Virus record (IMG/VR): IMGVR_UViG_3300036781_000367
Span: 1 to 26,584 of that record
Length of the DNA: 26,584 nucleotides
Strand: one strand, 5' to 3'
From: a virus
Below, piece by piece: positions 11,596-19,815 of this stretch (position 1 is its first letter; every line of letters starts with the position of its first letter). The notes beneath the pieces were generated by a model, which ran no database searches, had not been told where the DNA came from, and saw only the letters and a program-made list of their open reading frames with translations. A program made the translations under genes and the position numbers.

Positions 11596-11853
11596 ATGAA
11601 CAAACCGAAGTCAAAGGCCGCCGCGACCGCAGTTGCTGTCGCACTTCCGCGACTTGGCGAGACAGTCATGGTGCGCGCGCCGTATTTCGCGAAGCCGACG
11701 GTCGCGATGGTCATTAGCCTGTTCGAGGACGCGACCAACGAGATTGCCGTGCAGGCGTTTCCGTTGGGCCGCGAGTCGCTGCAGATCCCGGCGATCCCAT
11801 TCTTTGCCAAGGAACCGGACGCCGGGGTGCGCTCGGCGGCGTGGCCGGCGTAA
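11596..11853 (+). CDS. Hypothetical protein, first late gene
   Basis: 85 aa from ATG 11596 with a weak ribosome site (GGACGATAGG). After a Lys/Ala-rich start comes VALPRLGETVMVRAPYFAKP and a strand-rich middle (VAMVISLFEDATNEIAVQAF) with a C-terminal PFFAKEPDAG. It could be a small virion or assembly protein; no family is recognised. It is the first plus-strand gene after the late promoter and overlaps the next by 13 bp. Confidence 0.6.
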   Translation: MNKPKSKAAATAVAVALPRLGETVMVRAPYFAKPTVAMVISLFEDATNEIAVQAFPLGRESLQIPAIPFFAKEPDAGVRSAAWPA

Positions 11854-12518
11854 TCACGATCCGCGTTTCGTCGAACGCCAACGCCATCGCGCGCGGGCTC
11901 GACGACTTCATTCGGCGCCAGCTGCCGTTCGCGATCGCGCAGGGCGTCAATGCGACGGCTCAGCGCGTCGCGGCGGCTGAGACCGAGAACATCGTCCAGA
12001 CATTCAAGAATCCGACGCCGTTCACGCGCAAGTCGGTCGGCGTGCGCCGCGCGAAGAAAGGCTCGCCGACGGCCGTCGTCTACATGAAGGACGTCACGGC
12101 AAAGTATCTGCAGCCGTACGAGACCGGCGGCGTGCATGTGCTGTCCGGATCTGCACTGCTGAATCCGAAGGACATCGGCCTCAATCAGTATGGGCAGCTG
12201 CCCCGCAACGTGATGGCCAAGCTGCGCGGCCGCAAAGACATCTATATCGGCGTCGTCAAGACGTCTAAAGGCAGCATCAGCGGTGTGTGGCAACGCCTGG
12301 ATGTTTCTCGCAATGGTGGCGTTCGAAAGAAGCGTGTCGCACGCGGTGGTCTGTACGACAAGCACCTCGGCGCGCTCAAGCTGCTGATCCGTTTCGGTGA
12401 TGCGCTGCCGGTGAAGAAGCACCTCAACTGGGGCAAGCGCGCGAAACAGACCGTCGACCAGTGGATCGACCGAGATCTGTCAGCGGCCCTCGCAGCGGCG
12501 CGCAGGACGGCCCGGTGA
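11841..12518 (+). CDS. Minor tail protein Z-like / connector-type protein
   Basis: 225 aa from GTG 11841. The N-terminal helix ARGLDDFIRRQLPFAIAQGV with NATAQRVAAAE is the typical start of lambda gpZ and HK97 gp10-like proteins; then FKNPTPFTRKSVGVRRAKKG and strand-rich segments, with a basic C-terminus (VKKHLNWGKRAKQTVDQWID). These proteins help complete or connect the tail. The odd point is position: gpZ-like genes normally lie between capsid and tail genes, here it precedes cos and the terminase. The family call is from pattern and length, not a search. Confidence 0.6.
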   Translation: MAGVITIRVSSNANAIARGLDDFIRRQLPFAIAQGVNATAQRVAAAETENIVQTFKNPTPFTRKSVGVRRAKKGSPTAVVYMKDVTAKYLQPYETGGVHVLSGSALLNPKDIGLNQYGQLPRNVMAKLRGRKDIYIGVVKTSKGSISGVWQRLDVSRNGGVRKKRVARGGLYDKHLGALKLLIRFGDALPVKKHLNWGKRAKQTVDQWIDRDLSAALAAARRTAR

Positions 12519-12554
12519 GCTGAAGGTGGCCCGGTGGAGGGTGGCCCGGCGCGG
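12509..12554. repeat. Three GGCCCGG repeats before the terminase gene
   Basis: GGCCCGGTGAG (12509-12519), GGCCCGGTGGAG (12528-12539) and GGCCCGGCGCGG (12543-12554), about 15-19 bp apart. They straddle the end of the Z-like gene and open the gap that probably contains cos. Confidence 0.55.
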
Positions 12555-12667
12555 GCACCCCCCTACCTTACAGGGTCCTTCCGGGAAGGGGCGAAACACG
12601 CGGGCATTGCGCGCGCCCGTTTCTCCCGTTCTTTTGAGCGAAAAAAACTCGTTACACGTTACACGCT
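12519..12667. other. Non-coding gap, candidate cos packaging site
   Basis: This 149-bp gap directly precedes the small terminase subunit gene, the position of cos in lambda. It contains G/C-rich repeats, a CCTTCC-G-GGAAGG palindrome in the middle (about 12577-12590), and two tandem GTTACAC motifs (12651-12657, 12658-12664). Related motifs recur inside the next gene as GTGTAAC (12717-12723), GTTACAG (12761-12767) and ATTACAC (12776-12782). These may be terminase-binding sites. The cut position is not determined. Confidence 0.45.
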
Positions 12668-13375
12668 ATGGCGGCATCCAACGCGGCTCAAACGCAGAAG
12701 GCGTCGGGCAGAGCGGGTGTAACGCAACGCGGCGCAAAAGCTCAAGGGAAGGGCGGAAACGTTACAGCGGCCGGCATTACACCGGTCGGCACTGACGGGC
12801 TGATCGGCAAGGCTGCGCTTTGCGAGGCGCTCGGCTGGACGCGCCCGAAGCTCGACCGGCGCCTCGACAGCGATGAGAACTTCCCGATTGCTCAACGCGG
12901 CACGCGCGCTGGTGGCTGGGCGTTCGATCTCGCCGCGGTGCGCGCCTATCTCGACGGCGGTTCGCGGAAGCCGGTGGCGAGGTCTCGCGAGCCGATCGAC
13001 CAGCGCAGCGACCCGCAGCCATCGTCCAACCCATACCCGGGCGCGAAGTACTCGGTCGTGCCGCCGCCGGGCGTGCCGCCTATCGAGCACACCGGCGAAC
13101 AGAGCGCGCGGCAGCGCCGCGACGCAGTGCAGGCAGAGATCCTTGAGGACAAGCTGCGGCGCGATCGCGGCGATCTCGTGCAGGCAGAGGTCATGCGCCA
13201 GGTGATCACGAAGATGCTGGTGCACCTCGGCAAAGGCATGGACCGGCTGACCGACCAGGTGATTGAAAAGCTCGGGCTGCCCGAGGAGAACTCGGACGCG
13301 ATTCGTGAGCTGACCGACGACCTTCGTACGACGATGGTCGACGAGCTGAAAGTGCTGCTGGGCCCCGATGCTTGA
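12668..13375 (+). CDS. Terminase small subunit (Nu1-like)
   Basis: 235 aa from ATG 12668. After a flexible basic N-terminus of about 40 residues, residues 45-95 form a winged helix (GKAALCEALGWTRPKLDRRL, then FPIAQRGTRAGGWAFDLAAV), as in lambda gpNu1, which recognises cos. A proline-rich linker (about 96-145) and a helical C-terminal part (EILEDKLRRDRGDLVQAEVM...) for large-subunit binding follow. No ribosome site is obvious. It overlaps the large subunit by 8 bp. Together they cut and package concatemers at cos. Confidence 0.85.
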   Translation: MAASNAAQTQKASGRAGVTQRGAKAQGKGGNVTAAGITPVGTDGLIGKAALCEALGWTRPKLDRRLDSDENFPIAQRGTRAGGWAFDLAAVRAYLDGGSRKPVARSREPIDQRSDPQPSSNPYPGAKYSVVPPPGVPPIEHTGEQSARQRRDAVQAEILEDKLRRDRGDLVQAEVMRQVITKMLVHLGKGMDRLTDQVIEKLGLPEENSDAIRELTDDLRTTMVDELKVLLGPDA

Positions 13376-15470
13376 AAACGCCTACGCTGACGCGTACCAG
13401 ATCGTGCGCGAGGCGCTCGCGGCCCTCGTGCCGCCGGCGCGCGAGACCGTCGCGCAGTACGCGTCCCTCCACCGTCGGCTGACGAACCAGGGCGGTGGCT
13501 ACGTGGGCCGGTGGCACCACGAGAAGGCGCCGTATCTCGTGGGGCCGATGGAAACGCTCACGCGGCTGGACTATCTGACGACGGTGGTCGTCGGCCCAGG
13601 ACAAAGCGGAAAGACCGAAGTCGGTCAGAATTGGTTGCTCAAGTCGGTGGCAAACGATCCGGGCGACTTCCTCTGGTACATGCAGACGGATCCGGGCCTC
13701 GAGGCCTTCGTCAAGAGCCGGATCAACACGCAGATCGACGGCCATCCAGAAATGGCCATGAGCCTCGGGTCGAAGCCCGTCGACGATTCGCTGCACTTCA
13801 AGCGTTTCGCTAGCATGCGCGTCGAGTTCTTGTCCGCGAACGAGAACAACCTGATCAACAAGTCGGCGCCGCGGATTGTCGCCGACGAGGTCGACGCGTA
13901 TCCCGAAGGCCTCGGCGACATCAAGGCGCTGCTCGACGTGCGCCGCCAGACGTTCGGGCGCCAGTCGATGCTGCTTGCGATGAGCCACCCGGACCGGGCG
14001 CGCGGACTGAACCCCGAACGCGACTGGACATCCGGCGTCATGGCGCTGTACGGCGACAGCGATCGCCGCGTCTGGTACTGGCCATGCCCGCATTGCGGCG
14101 CGTGGTCGAGCCCGGTGCCGATTGCCGCGCGGTTCATGCCGCTGCATTACGAGGACGGCTGGAGTCTCGACGAGATCGAGGTGAAGGCGCGGCTCATCTG
14201 TCCAGTGAACGGTTGTCTGATCGAGGACCGGCACCGTCGCGCGATGAATCTGGCCGCATATCGATCCCCGTTCGGTGGGTGGGTCGGAGACGGTCAGGAG
14301 ATCTCGCAGGAAGGCGTTGTGAGCGGCGAGCTGGTCGCGCGCAAGTCGGCCGGATTCTGGATCGTCGGCGCGATGTCGCCGTTCATCCTCGGCGGCATTG
14401 GGGGGCTTGCCCGGGCGAAGGCGAAAGCCGAGCGCGAGTTCGAAGTTGATGGCGACGACAAAACGCTGAAGCAGGTCGTCGTCAAGCAGTGGGGTTTCCT
14501 GTACGCGCCGAAGCGCGGCGTCGGTTCAATCGACGCCAACGTCTTGGCCGATCGCGCGGAAGCAGACCTGAAGCTCGCTGTGGTGCCGGAGGGTGTCCGT
14601 TTCCTGACTGGAGGCTGCGACGCCAACGGCGGCCGCTTTGAGTGGCTCGTGCGCGGCTGGGGAGTCGACGGCGAGAGCTGGGTGATCGAGAAGGGGCGCA
14701 TCAACGGCGATCCGGCGACGGCGCCGGAAGACTGGGACCTGCTGCTCGAGGTGATCCAGCGCACGTATCCGCTCGCGGACGGGAGCGGGCGCCGCATGCC
14801 GATACGAGCGTTCGGGTTCGACAGCGGCGGCGAGGCGGGTGTCACGCAGCAGGCCTACGCCGCGTGGCACCGCTGGCGCAAGCAGGACGGCATCGTGCGG
14901 CTCTTCGGCAAGATCGCTGGCCGCGACGCCTGGAGTGTGCTGCCAACGAAAGGCGCGAGCGCGTTGACCGCCCAGCGGCTGCTGGTGACGTATCCGGACA
15001 CCGCGCGCAAATCGAACCGCGCAGCCGCCGGCGGCACGGTGCCTGTCGCGCGGTTCAACCCGAACAGCTTCAAGGATGACCTCGCCGGACAGCTGCAGAA
15101 GGCTGATCTCGGCAGCTGGTACGTGCATTTCCCCCATGCGCTCCGGTCTCCCGAAGAACCTCACGTCTGGTTCGAGCAGCTGACGGCCGAGATCCGGCTA
15201 AAGAACGGGCGATGGGAAAAGGCCGTGAAGTCGCGCCGCAATGAGGCGCTCGATTTGATGGTGCTCACGCACGTTATGGCGCACCTGCACGGCCTCTCGC
15301 AGATTGACTGGACGAGGCCGCCGTCATTCGCTGCACCGTGGGACAAAAACACGACGCTCGTGGCGGCCGCTGCAGCCAAGGCTGCGCCGCCGCCGACGCC
15401 GAGCGCGACGCCGACATCTGACGGCACGGCGCCGAAGAACCCGAAATCCGCTGTTCACCGCTTCCGCTAA
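13368..15470 (+). CDS. Terminase large subunit (lambda GpA family)
   Basis: 700 aa, slightly longer than lambda gpA (641). N-terminal ATPase: Walker A GPGQSGKT (76-83) and Walker B VADEVD (171-176). A zinc-ribbon-like set follows, CPHC (240-243) and CPVNGC (278-283). The C-terminal RNase H-like nuclease has TGGCDANGG, RAFGFDSGGE and ALDLMVL, with acidic residues at the expected places. It is the motor that hydrolyses ATP to drive DNA into the prohead and the nuclease that cuts cos. The last 30 residues are Ala/Pro/Thr-rich. Confidence 0.97.
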   Translation: MLENAYADAYQIVREALAALVPPARETVAQYASLHRRLTNQGGGYVGRWHHEKAPYLVGPMETLTRLDYLTTVVVGPGQSGKTEVGQNWLLKSVANDPGDFLWYMQTDPGLEAFVKSRINTQIDGHPEMAMSLGSKPVDDSLHFKRFASMRVEFLSANENNLINKSAPRIVADEVDAYPEGLGDIKALLDVRRQTFGRQSMLLAMSHPDRARGLNPERDWTSGVMALYGDSDRRVWYWPCPHCGAWSSPVPIAARFMPLHYEDGWSLDEIEVKARLICPVNGCLIEDRHRRAMNLAAYRSPFGGWVGDGQEISQEGVVSGELVARKSAGFWIVGAMSPFILGGIGGLARAKAKAEREFEVDGDDKTLKQVVVKQWGFLYAPKRGVGSIDANVLADRAEADLKLAVVPEGVRFLTGGCDANGGRFEWLVRGWGVDGESWVIEKGRINGDPATAPEDWDLLLEVIQRTYPLADGSGRRMPIRAFGFDSGGEAGVTQQAYAAWHRWRKQDGIVRLFGKIAGRDAWSVLPTKGASALTAQRLLVTYPDTARKSNRAAAGGTVPVARFNPNSFKDDLAGQLQKADLGSWYVHFPHALRSPEEPHVWFEQLTAEIRLKNGRWEKAVKSRRNEALDLMVLTHVMAHLHGLSQIDWTRPPSFAAPWDKNTTLVAAAAAKAAPPPTPSATPTSDGTAPKNPKSAVHRFR

Positions 15471-15474
15471 TCCT

Positions 15475-15744
15475 ATGGCCACAACCGATATCAGCTCGCC
15501 GTATTACGGCATGACTGATCAGCAGCTCATGGCCGCGATCAGCGCCGCGCAGCAGGCCTATATCGACCTGCGGACGGGAAAGAAGGTGGTCAACGTTTCG
15601 TATGCGCAGGGTGGCGGCTCGCGCAGCGCGACGTTCCAGCAGACGGACATGGCGAACCTGCGGCTGTTGATCGCCGAGTTGCAGCAGGCGCTCAACCCTG
15701 GTGTGCGCATCAAGCGCCGCCGCCCGATGACGCCGTACTACTGA
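15475..15744 (+). CDS. Head-tail joining protein gpW-like
   Basis: 89 aa from ATG 15475. Helix MTDQQLMAAISAAQQAYIDL, the strand VVNVSYAQGGGSRSATFQQT, and a final helix (DMANLRLLIAELQQALN) with a basic tail reproduce the gpW fold. gpW closes the portal and allows neck assembly. It lies between terminase and portal as in lambda. Confidence 0.88.
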   Translation: MATTDISSPYYGMTDQQLMAAISAAQQAYIDLRTGKKVVNVSYAQGGGSRSATFQQTDMANLRLLIAELQQALNPGVRIKRRRPMTPYY

Positions 15745-15745
15745 C

Positions 15746-17398
15746 ATGGGCAACGAACTCAGTATCGTCGATGCCCAGGGCAATCCGATCCGGCGCGCGC
15801 GCGGCGAATATCCCAACGGCATGCCGCTGACGACCGGCGTCGGCCGCTCGTTCTTTCCGTACCAGGCAGCCGCGTGGCAGACCCAGGAGATGGGCAACTG
15901 GTTGCCATGGATCAGGTCACCCGACGCGGAGATCACGCAGTTCCGCGATCGCATGGTCGCGCGGTCGCGCGATCAGGTGCGCAACGACGGCCGCTCGAGC
16001 GGCGCGATTACCCGGATTCTCGATAACACGGTGGGTGCGTCGCTGCGGTTGTCCGCGATGCCGGACTACCGCGCGCTGCGGCTCATCAGCGGCGCGGCCT
16101 TCGATATTCAATGGGCGAAAGAATTTGCGAGCGCGGTCGAGGCGCGCTGGCGCATGTTCTCCAACGACCTGAACCATTACAACGACGTCTCACGTCAGCT
16201 GACGGTTTCGCAGCAGCTGCGCCTAGCGCTGCGCCACAAGCTGATCGACGGCGAGGATCTTATCGTCAACCACTGGATGCCAGAGCGCATCGGCCGCGGC
16301 GCCGCGCAGTATGCCACCGCGTTCCTCATCGTGGATCCGGACCGACTGTCGAACCCCATGCAGATGGTCGACACGAAGCATCTGCGCGGAGGCGTCGAAA
16401 TCGACGACGTCGGCGTGCCGCTCGCCTACCACATCCGCAAAGCGCACCAGAACGATTGGTACAACGGCGTCGAGAGCATGGAGTGGGAGCGCGTGATCGC
16501 GGAGGACGATGACGGCTGGCGACGCGTGATCCATGACTTCGAGCGCGATCGAGCGGGCCAGAACCGTGGCATCGGCGTGTTCGTTCCGGTCCTTGCGCAC
16601 GCAAAGATGCTCGCGCGCTACTACGGCATCGAGCTGCAGGCTGCGGCCCTCGCCGCGTCGATCGGCACGTACATCACCAGCCCATACGACCCGTCCGAAG
16701 TGCAGGATGCAATCGGCGGAGACGACGAGCTCAAGTTCTATCAGGGCCTGCGCAAGGAATGGAACGATGAGCGGCCGGCGATGTTCAATGGGGTGCACGT
16801 GCCGGCGCTGGCCCCGGGTGAGGACATCAAGGCACTCACCTCTGATCACCCTCATAACGGTTTTACCGAGTTCGTGCACGAGATGCAGGGATGCGTCGCC
16901 TCCGCGCTCGGGGTCTCCATGGAGCAGGTCACGCAGGACTGGACGCGCACGACGTACTCGAGCGCCCGGGCCGGGCTGCTGGAAAGCTGGAAGACCCTCG
17001 TGCGCCGGCGCCTGGAATTTTCGGGCGGCACCGCCACACCGATGTATGCGGTGTGGCTTCGCGAATGCATGGAGAACGACGAGCTGCCGCTCCCGAACGG
17101 CGCGCCCGATTTCATTGAGGCCGCAACCGCGTATGCCGGCTGCTCGTGGCTCGGGCCCGCACGCGGCTGGGTCGACCCGGTGAAAGAACCGCAAGGCTCG
17201 ATCCTGAAGATGGATGCGTCGCTCACCACCCTGAAGCAGGAAGCGGCCGAGCAAGGCTCCGACTGGGAAGAACTGCTCGACCAGCGGCAGATCGAGATCG
17301 AAGCGTTCAAGGCGCGAAACATCCCGCTGCCCGAATGGGGCGGCCAGGAGGTGGCGACGCGCACCGACGAACCCCCCGAACAACCGAAGGCAGCATGA
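15746..17398 (+). CDS. Portal protein (lambda gpB family)
   Basis: 550 aa, close to lambda gpB (533). RDRMVARSRDQVRNDGRSSG is typical of the family, followed by the DNTVGASLRL and wing/crown regions, and GCVASALGVSMEQVTQDWTR in the stem. The ring of portal subunits forms the DNA gate at one head vertex and the terminase dock. It starts 1 bp after gpW. Its C-terminus is charged and overlaps the protease gene by 4 bp. Confidence 0.96.
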   Translation: MGNELSIVDAQGNPIRRARGEYPNGMPLTTGVGRSFFPYQAAAWQTQEMGNWLPWIRSPDAEITQFRDRMVARSRDQVRNDGRSSGAITRILDNTVGASLRLSAMPDYRALRLISGAAFDIQWAKEFASAVEARWRMFSNDLNHYNDVSRQLTVSQQLRLALRHKLIDGEDLIVNHWMPERIGRGAAQYATAFLIVDPDRLSNPMQMVDTKHLRGGVEIDDVGVPLAYHIRKAHQNDWYNGVESMEWERVIAEDDDGWRRVIHDFERDRAGQNRGIGVFVPVLAHAKMLARYYGIELQAAALAASIGTYITSPYDPSEVQDAIGGDDELKFYQGLRKEWNDERPAMFNGVHVPALAPGEDIKALTSDHPHNGFTEFVHEMQGCVASALGVSMEQVTQDWTRTTYSSARAGLLESWKTLVRRRLEFSGGTATPMYAVWLRECMENDELPLPNGAPDFIEAATAYAGCSWLGPARGWVDPVKEPQGSILKMDASLTTLKQEAAEQGSDWEELLDQRQIEIEAFKARNIPLPEWGGQEVATRTDEPPEQPKAA

Positions 17399-18276
17399 AC
17401 AACTACGCGCATCTCGCGACCCGGCTGTTCAACGTGCCGATCGCGATTCTTCCGCAGAAGGCCGAAATCGTGATGGCGGCGCTCGCCGACCGGTTCGGCA
17501 TCGCACAGCTGTTCCGGGACGACGGCACAGCGCTCGCGCTGTCTGGCGGCGCAGCCAGTGCCTTCCTGGAGATGCAGGAGGACGGCCCGGCTCAGTACAA
17601 GCCATATGACGTCGCCGAGGGAGTTGCACGCATCCCGATCGAAGGGACGCTCGTGCACAAGCTCGGGACTCTGCACCCGTATTCGGGAATGACTGGCTAC
17701 GACGGCATTCGCGCGCTGATGAGCCTCGCACTCGACGACGATGATGTGCGAGCGATCATGCTCGATATCGATTCGCCCGGCGGTGAAGTCTCCGGATGCT
17801 TCGACCTCGTCGACGCGATCTATGGCGCGCGCGGCCACAAGCCCATCTGGTCGGTTCTGACCGAAAGCGCGTATTCCGCTGGATACGCGATCGCGAGCGC
17901 CGCGGACCGGGTCATCGTGCCGCGTACCGGCGGCACCGGCAGCGTGGGCGTCATCTGCATGCACGTCGACATGTCCCAGGCCCTCTCGAAGGCGGGCATT
18001 GACGTCACGCTCATTCATTACGGCGCGCGCAAGGCGGACGGCAACGAGTTCAGTCCGTTGGCGAAGGATGCGCTCGCACGCTTTCAGAAGGACGTGAACG
18101 CGATGGGCGAGATCTTCGTGAAGACCGTCGCTCGCAATCGTGCGCTCAAGACGGCCGAGGTGCGCGACACCGAAGCCGGCACCTTTCTCGGCGCCGCCGG
18201 CGTCGACATCGGCTTCGCCGACGACGTCATGTCGCCGGACGAGGCGTTCGCCTCCCTGCTCGACGAGCTGGGCTGA
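17395..18276 (+). CDS. Prohead maturation protease, S49/SppA family
   Basis: 293 aa from ATG 17395 (ATGA with the portal). The S49 core spans residues of about 75-240: DIDSPGGEVSGCFDL (oxyanion region), TESAYSAGYAIASAAD with the probable nucleophile Ser161, and GARKADGNEFSPL with the probable general base Lys213. It corresponds to lambda gpC, which cleaves scaffold and itself in the prohead. Unlike gpC it is not fused to the scaffold; the next gene holds the scaffold-like charged region. Confidence 0.95.
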   Translation: MNNYAHLATRLFNVPIAILPQKAEIVMAALADRFGIAQLFRDDGTALALSGGAASAFLEMQEDGPAQYKPYDVAEGVARIPIEGTLVHKLGTLHPYSGMTGYDGIRALMSLALDDDDVRAIMLDIDSPGGEVSGCFDLVDAIYGARGHKPIWSVLTESAYSAGYAIASAADRVIVPRTGGTGSVGVICMHVDMSQALSKAGIDVTLIHYGARKADGNEFSPLAKDALARFQKDVNAMGEIFVKTVARNRALKTAEVRDTEAGTFLGAAGVDIGFADDVMSPDEAFASLLDELG

Positions 18277-18302
18277 TCCATCCCACCATCAGGGTAAATT
18301 CA

Positions 18303-18992
18303 ATGAGCACCACGTTACGCAACCTCATGTCACGAGGTGGGTTGAGCTTCGCCCATCTCAGCCGCGGCGCGCGCGCCGAAGACCGTCCGGACGATGACGA
18401 CGACAGCCGCAAGGGCAAGAAAGGCAAGCGCGCCGATGACGACGGTCCGGACGAGCAGCAGGACCGCGATAACGGTGACAGCAAGAAGGGCAAGCGCGCC
18501 GAGGGCGGCGACTCGGATGACGACGACAACGACGACCCGGACGACGACGTCGACGACGAAGACGATCCGGACGACGACAGCGGAAAGGGCAAGCGCGGCA
18601 AGAAGGGCAAGCGCGCGGCGGACGAGAAGGACGACGAACGCGCCGAGGACGATGACGACGATGAAGAGGAGATGCGCGGCAAAAGCGCTTCTGCCCGGGC
18701 GCGTCGGCGCGAACGGGCGCGCTGCGCCGCGATCTTCGCCAGCAAGGGCGCCGGCCGCAACCCCGAGCTCGCCTGCAACCTCGCCTTCGAAACGACGATG
18801 ACCCGTAGCGAGGCGATCGCCGTGCTCAACAAAACGCAGGGCAGCGTCGGCGGTAGCCGCTCGTCGCGCACGAACCCGAACCTCGGCGCCGGCGGCAGTG
18901 CCGCGAGCATGACATCGGAGCAGGCGGCTTCGGCCAGCTGGGACGTTGCATTCCAGCGCGCGGGTTCGAAGAATCGCGGCAGCCGCCACTGA
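18303..18992 (+). CDS. Highly charged repetitive protein, probable scaffold or protease partner
   Basis: 229 aa from ATG 18303 with AGGG upstream. Residues of about 25-135 alternate Asp/Glu blocks with basic KGKKGKRA-type modules (KGKKGKRA, KKGKRA, KGKRGKKGKRA), an unusual polyampholyte. Residues 145-190 form a folded domain (ARCAAIFASKGAGRNPELAC, then MTRSEAIAVLNKT) that I recall at the C-termini of phage S49 proteases. The tail is Ser/Gly-rich. Position between protease and decoration protein suggests a scaffold that is degraded on maturation, or a split-off protease C-terminus. Confidence 0.75.
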   Translation: MSTTLRNLMSRGGLSFAHLSRGARAEDRPDDDDDSRKGKKGKRADDDGPDEQQDRDNGDSKKGKRAEGGDSDDDDNDDPDDDVDDEDDPDDDSGKGKRGKKGKRAADEKDDERAEDDDDDEEEMRGKSASARARRRERARCAAIFASKGAGRNPELACNLAFETTMTRSEAIAVLNKTQGSVGGSRSSRTNPNLGAGGSAASMTSEQAASASWDVAFQRAGSKNRGSRH

Positions 18993-19052
18993 CCGGATCG
19001 CCCGCGCACACGCAGGCGCCCCCCGCCCCTTCATTCTCCTCAGGACTGAATC

Positions 19053-19727
19053 ATGACCAACCCTCCCGTACTCAACCAGACGCCGCTCATCGAGCAATGG
19101 CACGCTGGCGGATTCCTGGTTTCCGAAGCCCGCGGCCACCGCTCGCGTGATCCCGTGACCATGGGCGGCGCGACGAAGATCTATCCGGGCACCGTGCTCG
19201 GCGCGCAGACCGGTGGCGTGGCAGCCGCATGGCCCGGCAACGCGACGCAGGAAAACACCAACACCGGCAACGGCACGATCGCAATGGCCGGCACGCCCGT
19301 CGTCACCGGCGGCCAGCTCGGCGTGTATTCGGCGGTCGCGACCGATGCGACGCACTTCGCTGTCACCGACCCGTACGGCAACTCGCTCGGCGCGGCGACC
19401 GCAGGCAGCGCGTTCAGCAACCAGATCGCATTCACGATCACGGCCGGCGCCACGGCATTCGTCCAGGGCGACGAGTTCTCGATCGAGGTGGAGGCGCTCA
19501 GCGCGGCGTACGTTCCGCTGAATCCGTCGGCGAGCGATGGTTCGCAGACCGCTGCGGGCATCGCGTTCGGCTTCTACGACGCGACGAACAACGACGTGTC
19601 CGGCCTGGCGGTTACGCGGGAATGTGAGGTCAACGGTTTCGAGCTCGTCTGGCCGAGCGGCGCAACCGCCTCGCAGATCGCGGCGGCGACCGCGCAGCTC
19701 ACGGCGCTCGGCATCATCACCCGCTGA
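19053..19727 (+). CDS. Head decoration protein gpD-like, enlarged by an inserted domain
   Basis: 224 aa, about twice lambda gpD (110). Residues 1-50 (GFLVSEARGHRSRDPVTMGG, KIYPGTVLGA) look like a gpD start, residues 165-224 (AGIAFGFYDATNN, REVEVNG-like stretch, FELVWPSGAT) like its end. Between lies a Thr/Ala/Gly-rich domain with strands ending TAFVQGDEFSIEVE. Trimers of gpD stabilise the mature shell; the insert would project outward and might bind surfaces. It precedes the terminator at 19775-19802. Confidence 0.85.
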   Translation: MTNPPVLNQTPLIEQWHAGGFLVSEARGHRSRDPVTMGGATKIYPGTVLGAQTGGVAAAWPGNATQENTNTGNGTIAMAGTPVVTGGQLGVYSAVATDATHFAVTDPYGNSLGAATAGSAFSNQIAFTITAGATAFVQGDEFSIEVEALSAAYVPLNPSASDGSQTAAGIAFGFYDATNNDVSGLAVTRECEVNGFELVWPSGATASQIAAATAQLTALGIITR

Positions 19728-19774
19728 TCGCGAGGACGATCCTCCGCGTTCTCTAAACCCTGTTTCAAGTCCTT

Positions 19775-19802
19775 ATGGCCGCGCGAGCGGCCATTATTTT
19801 TT
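19775..19802 (+). terminator. Intrinsic terminator/hairpin upstream of capsid gene
   Basis: ATGGCCGC (19775-19782), GCGA tetraloop, GCGGCCAT (19787-19794), then TATTTTTT. A perfect 8-bp stem with a strong U-tract inside the late operon. It could lower downstream transcription when antitermination is off, or protect the 3' end of an upstream message. Confidence 0.75.
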
Positions 19803-19815
19803 CTGGAGCCAAATA

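Noticed and set aside
11568-12422. Minus-strand open frame opposite the Z-like gene
   Set aside because: Shadow composition; the plus strand has coupled, better-formed genes.
16223-17383. Long minus-strand open frame of 386 codons within the portal gene
   Set aside because: It mirrors the high-GC portal frame; the predicted protein is Arg/His/Val-rich without family features, and the plus strand encodes a clear portal.
16852-18018. Minus-strand open frame across portal and protease genes
   Set aside because: Opposite-strand shadow of two well-supported genes; composition atypical and no ribosome site.
18330-19355. Minus-strand open frame rich in Val/Ala/Leu opposite the charged protein
   Set aside because: The apparent hydrophobicity is the complement of GAC/GAT-rich codons, not a real membrane protein.
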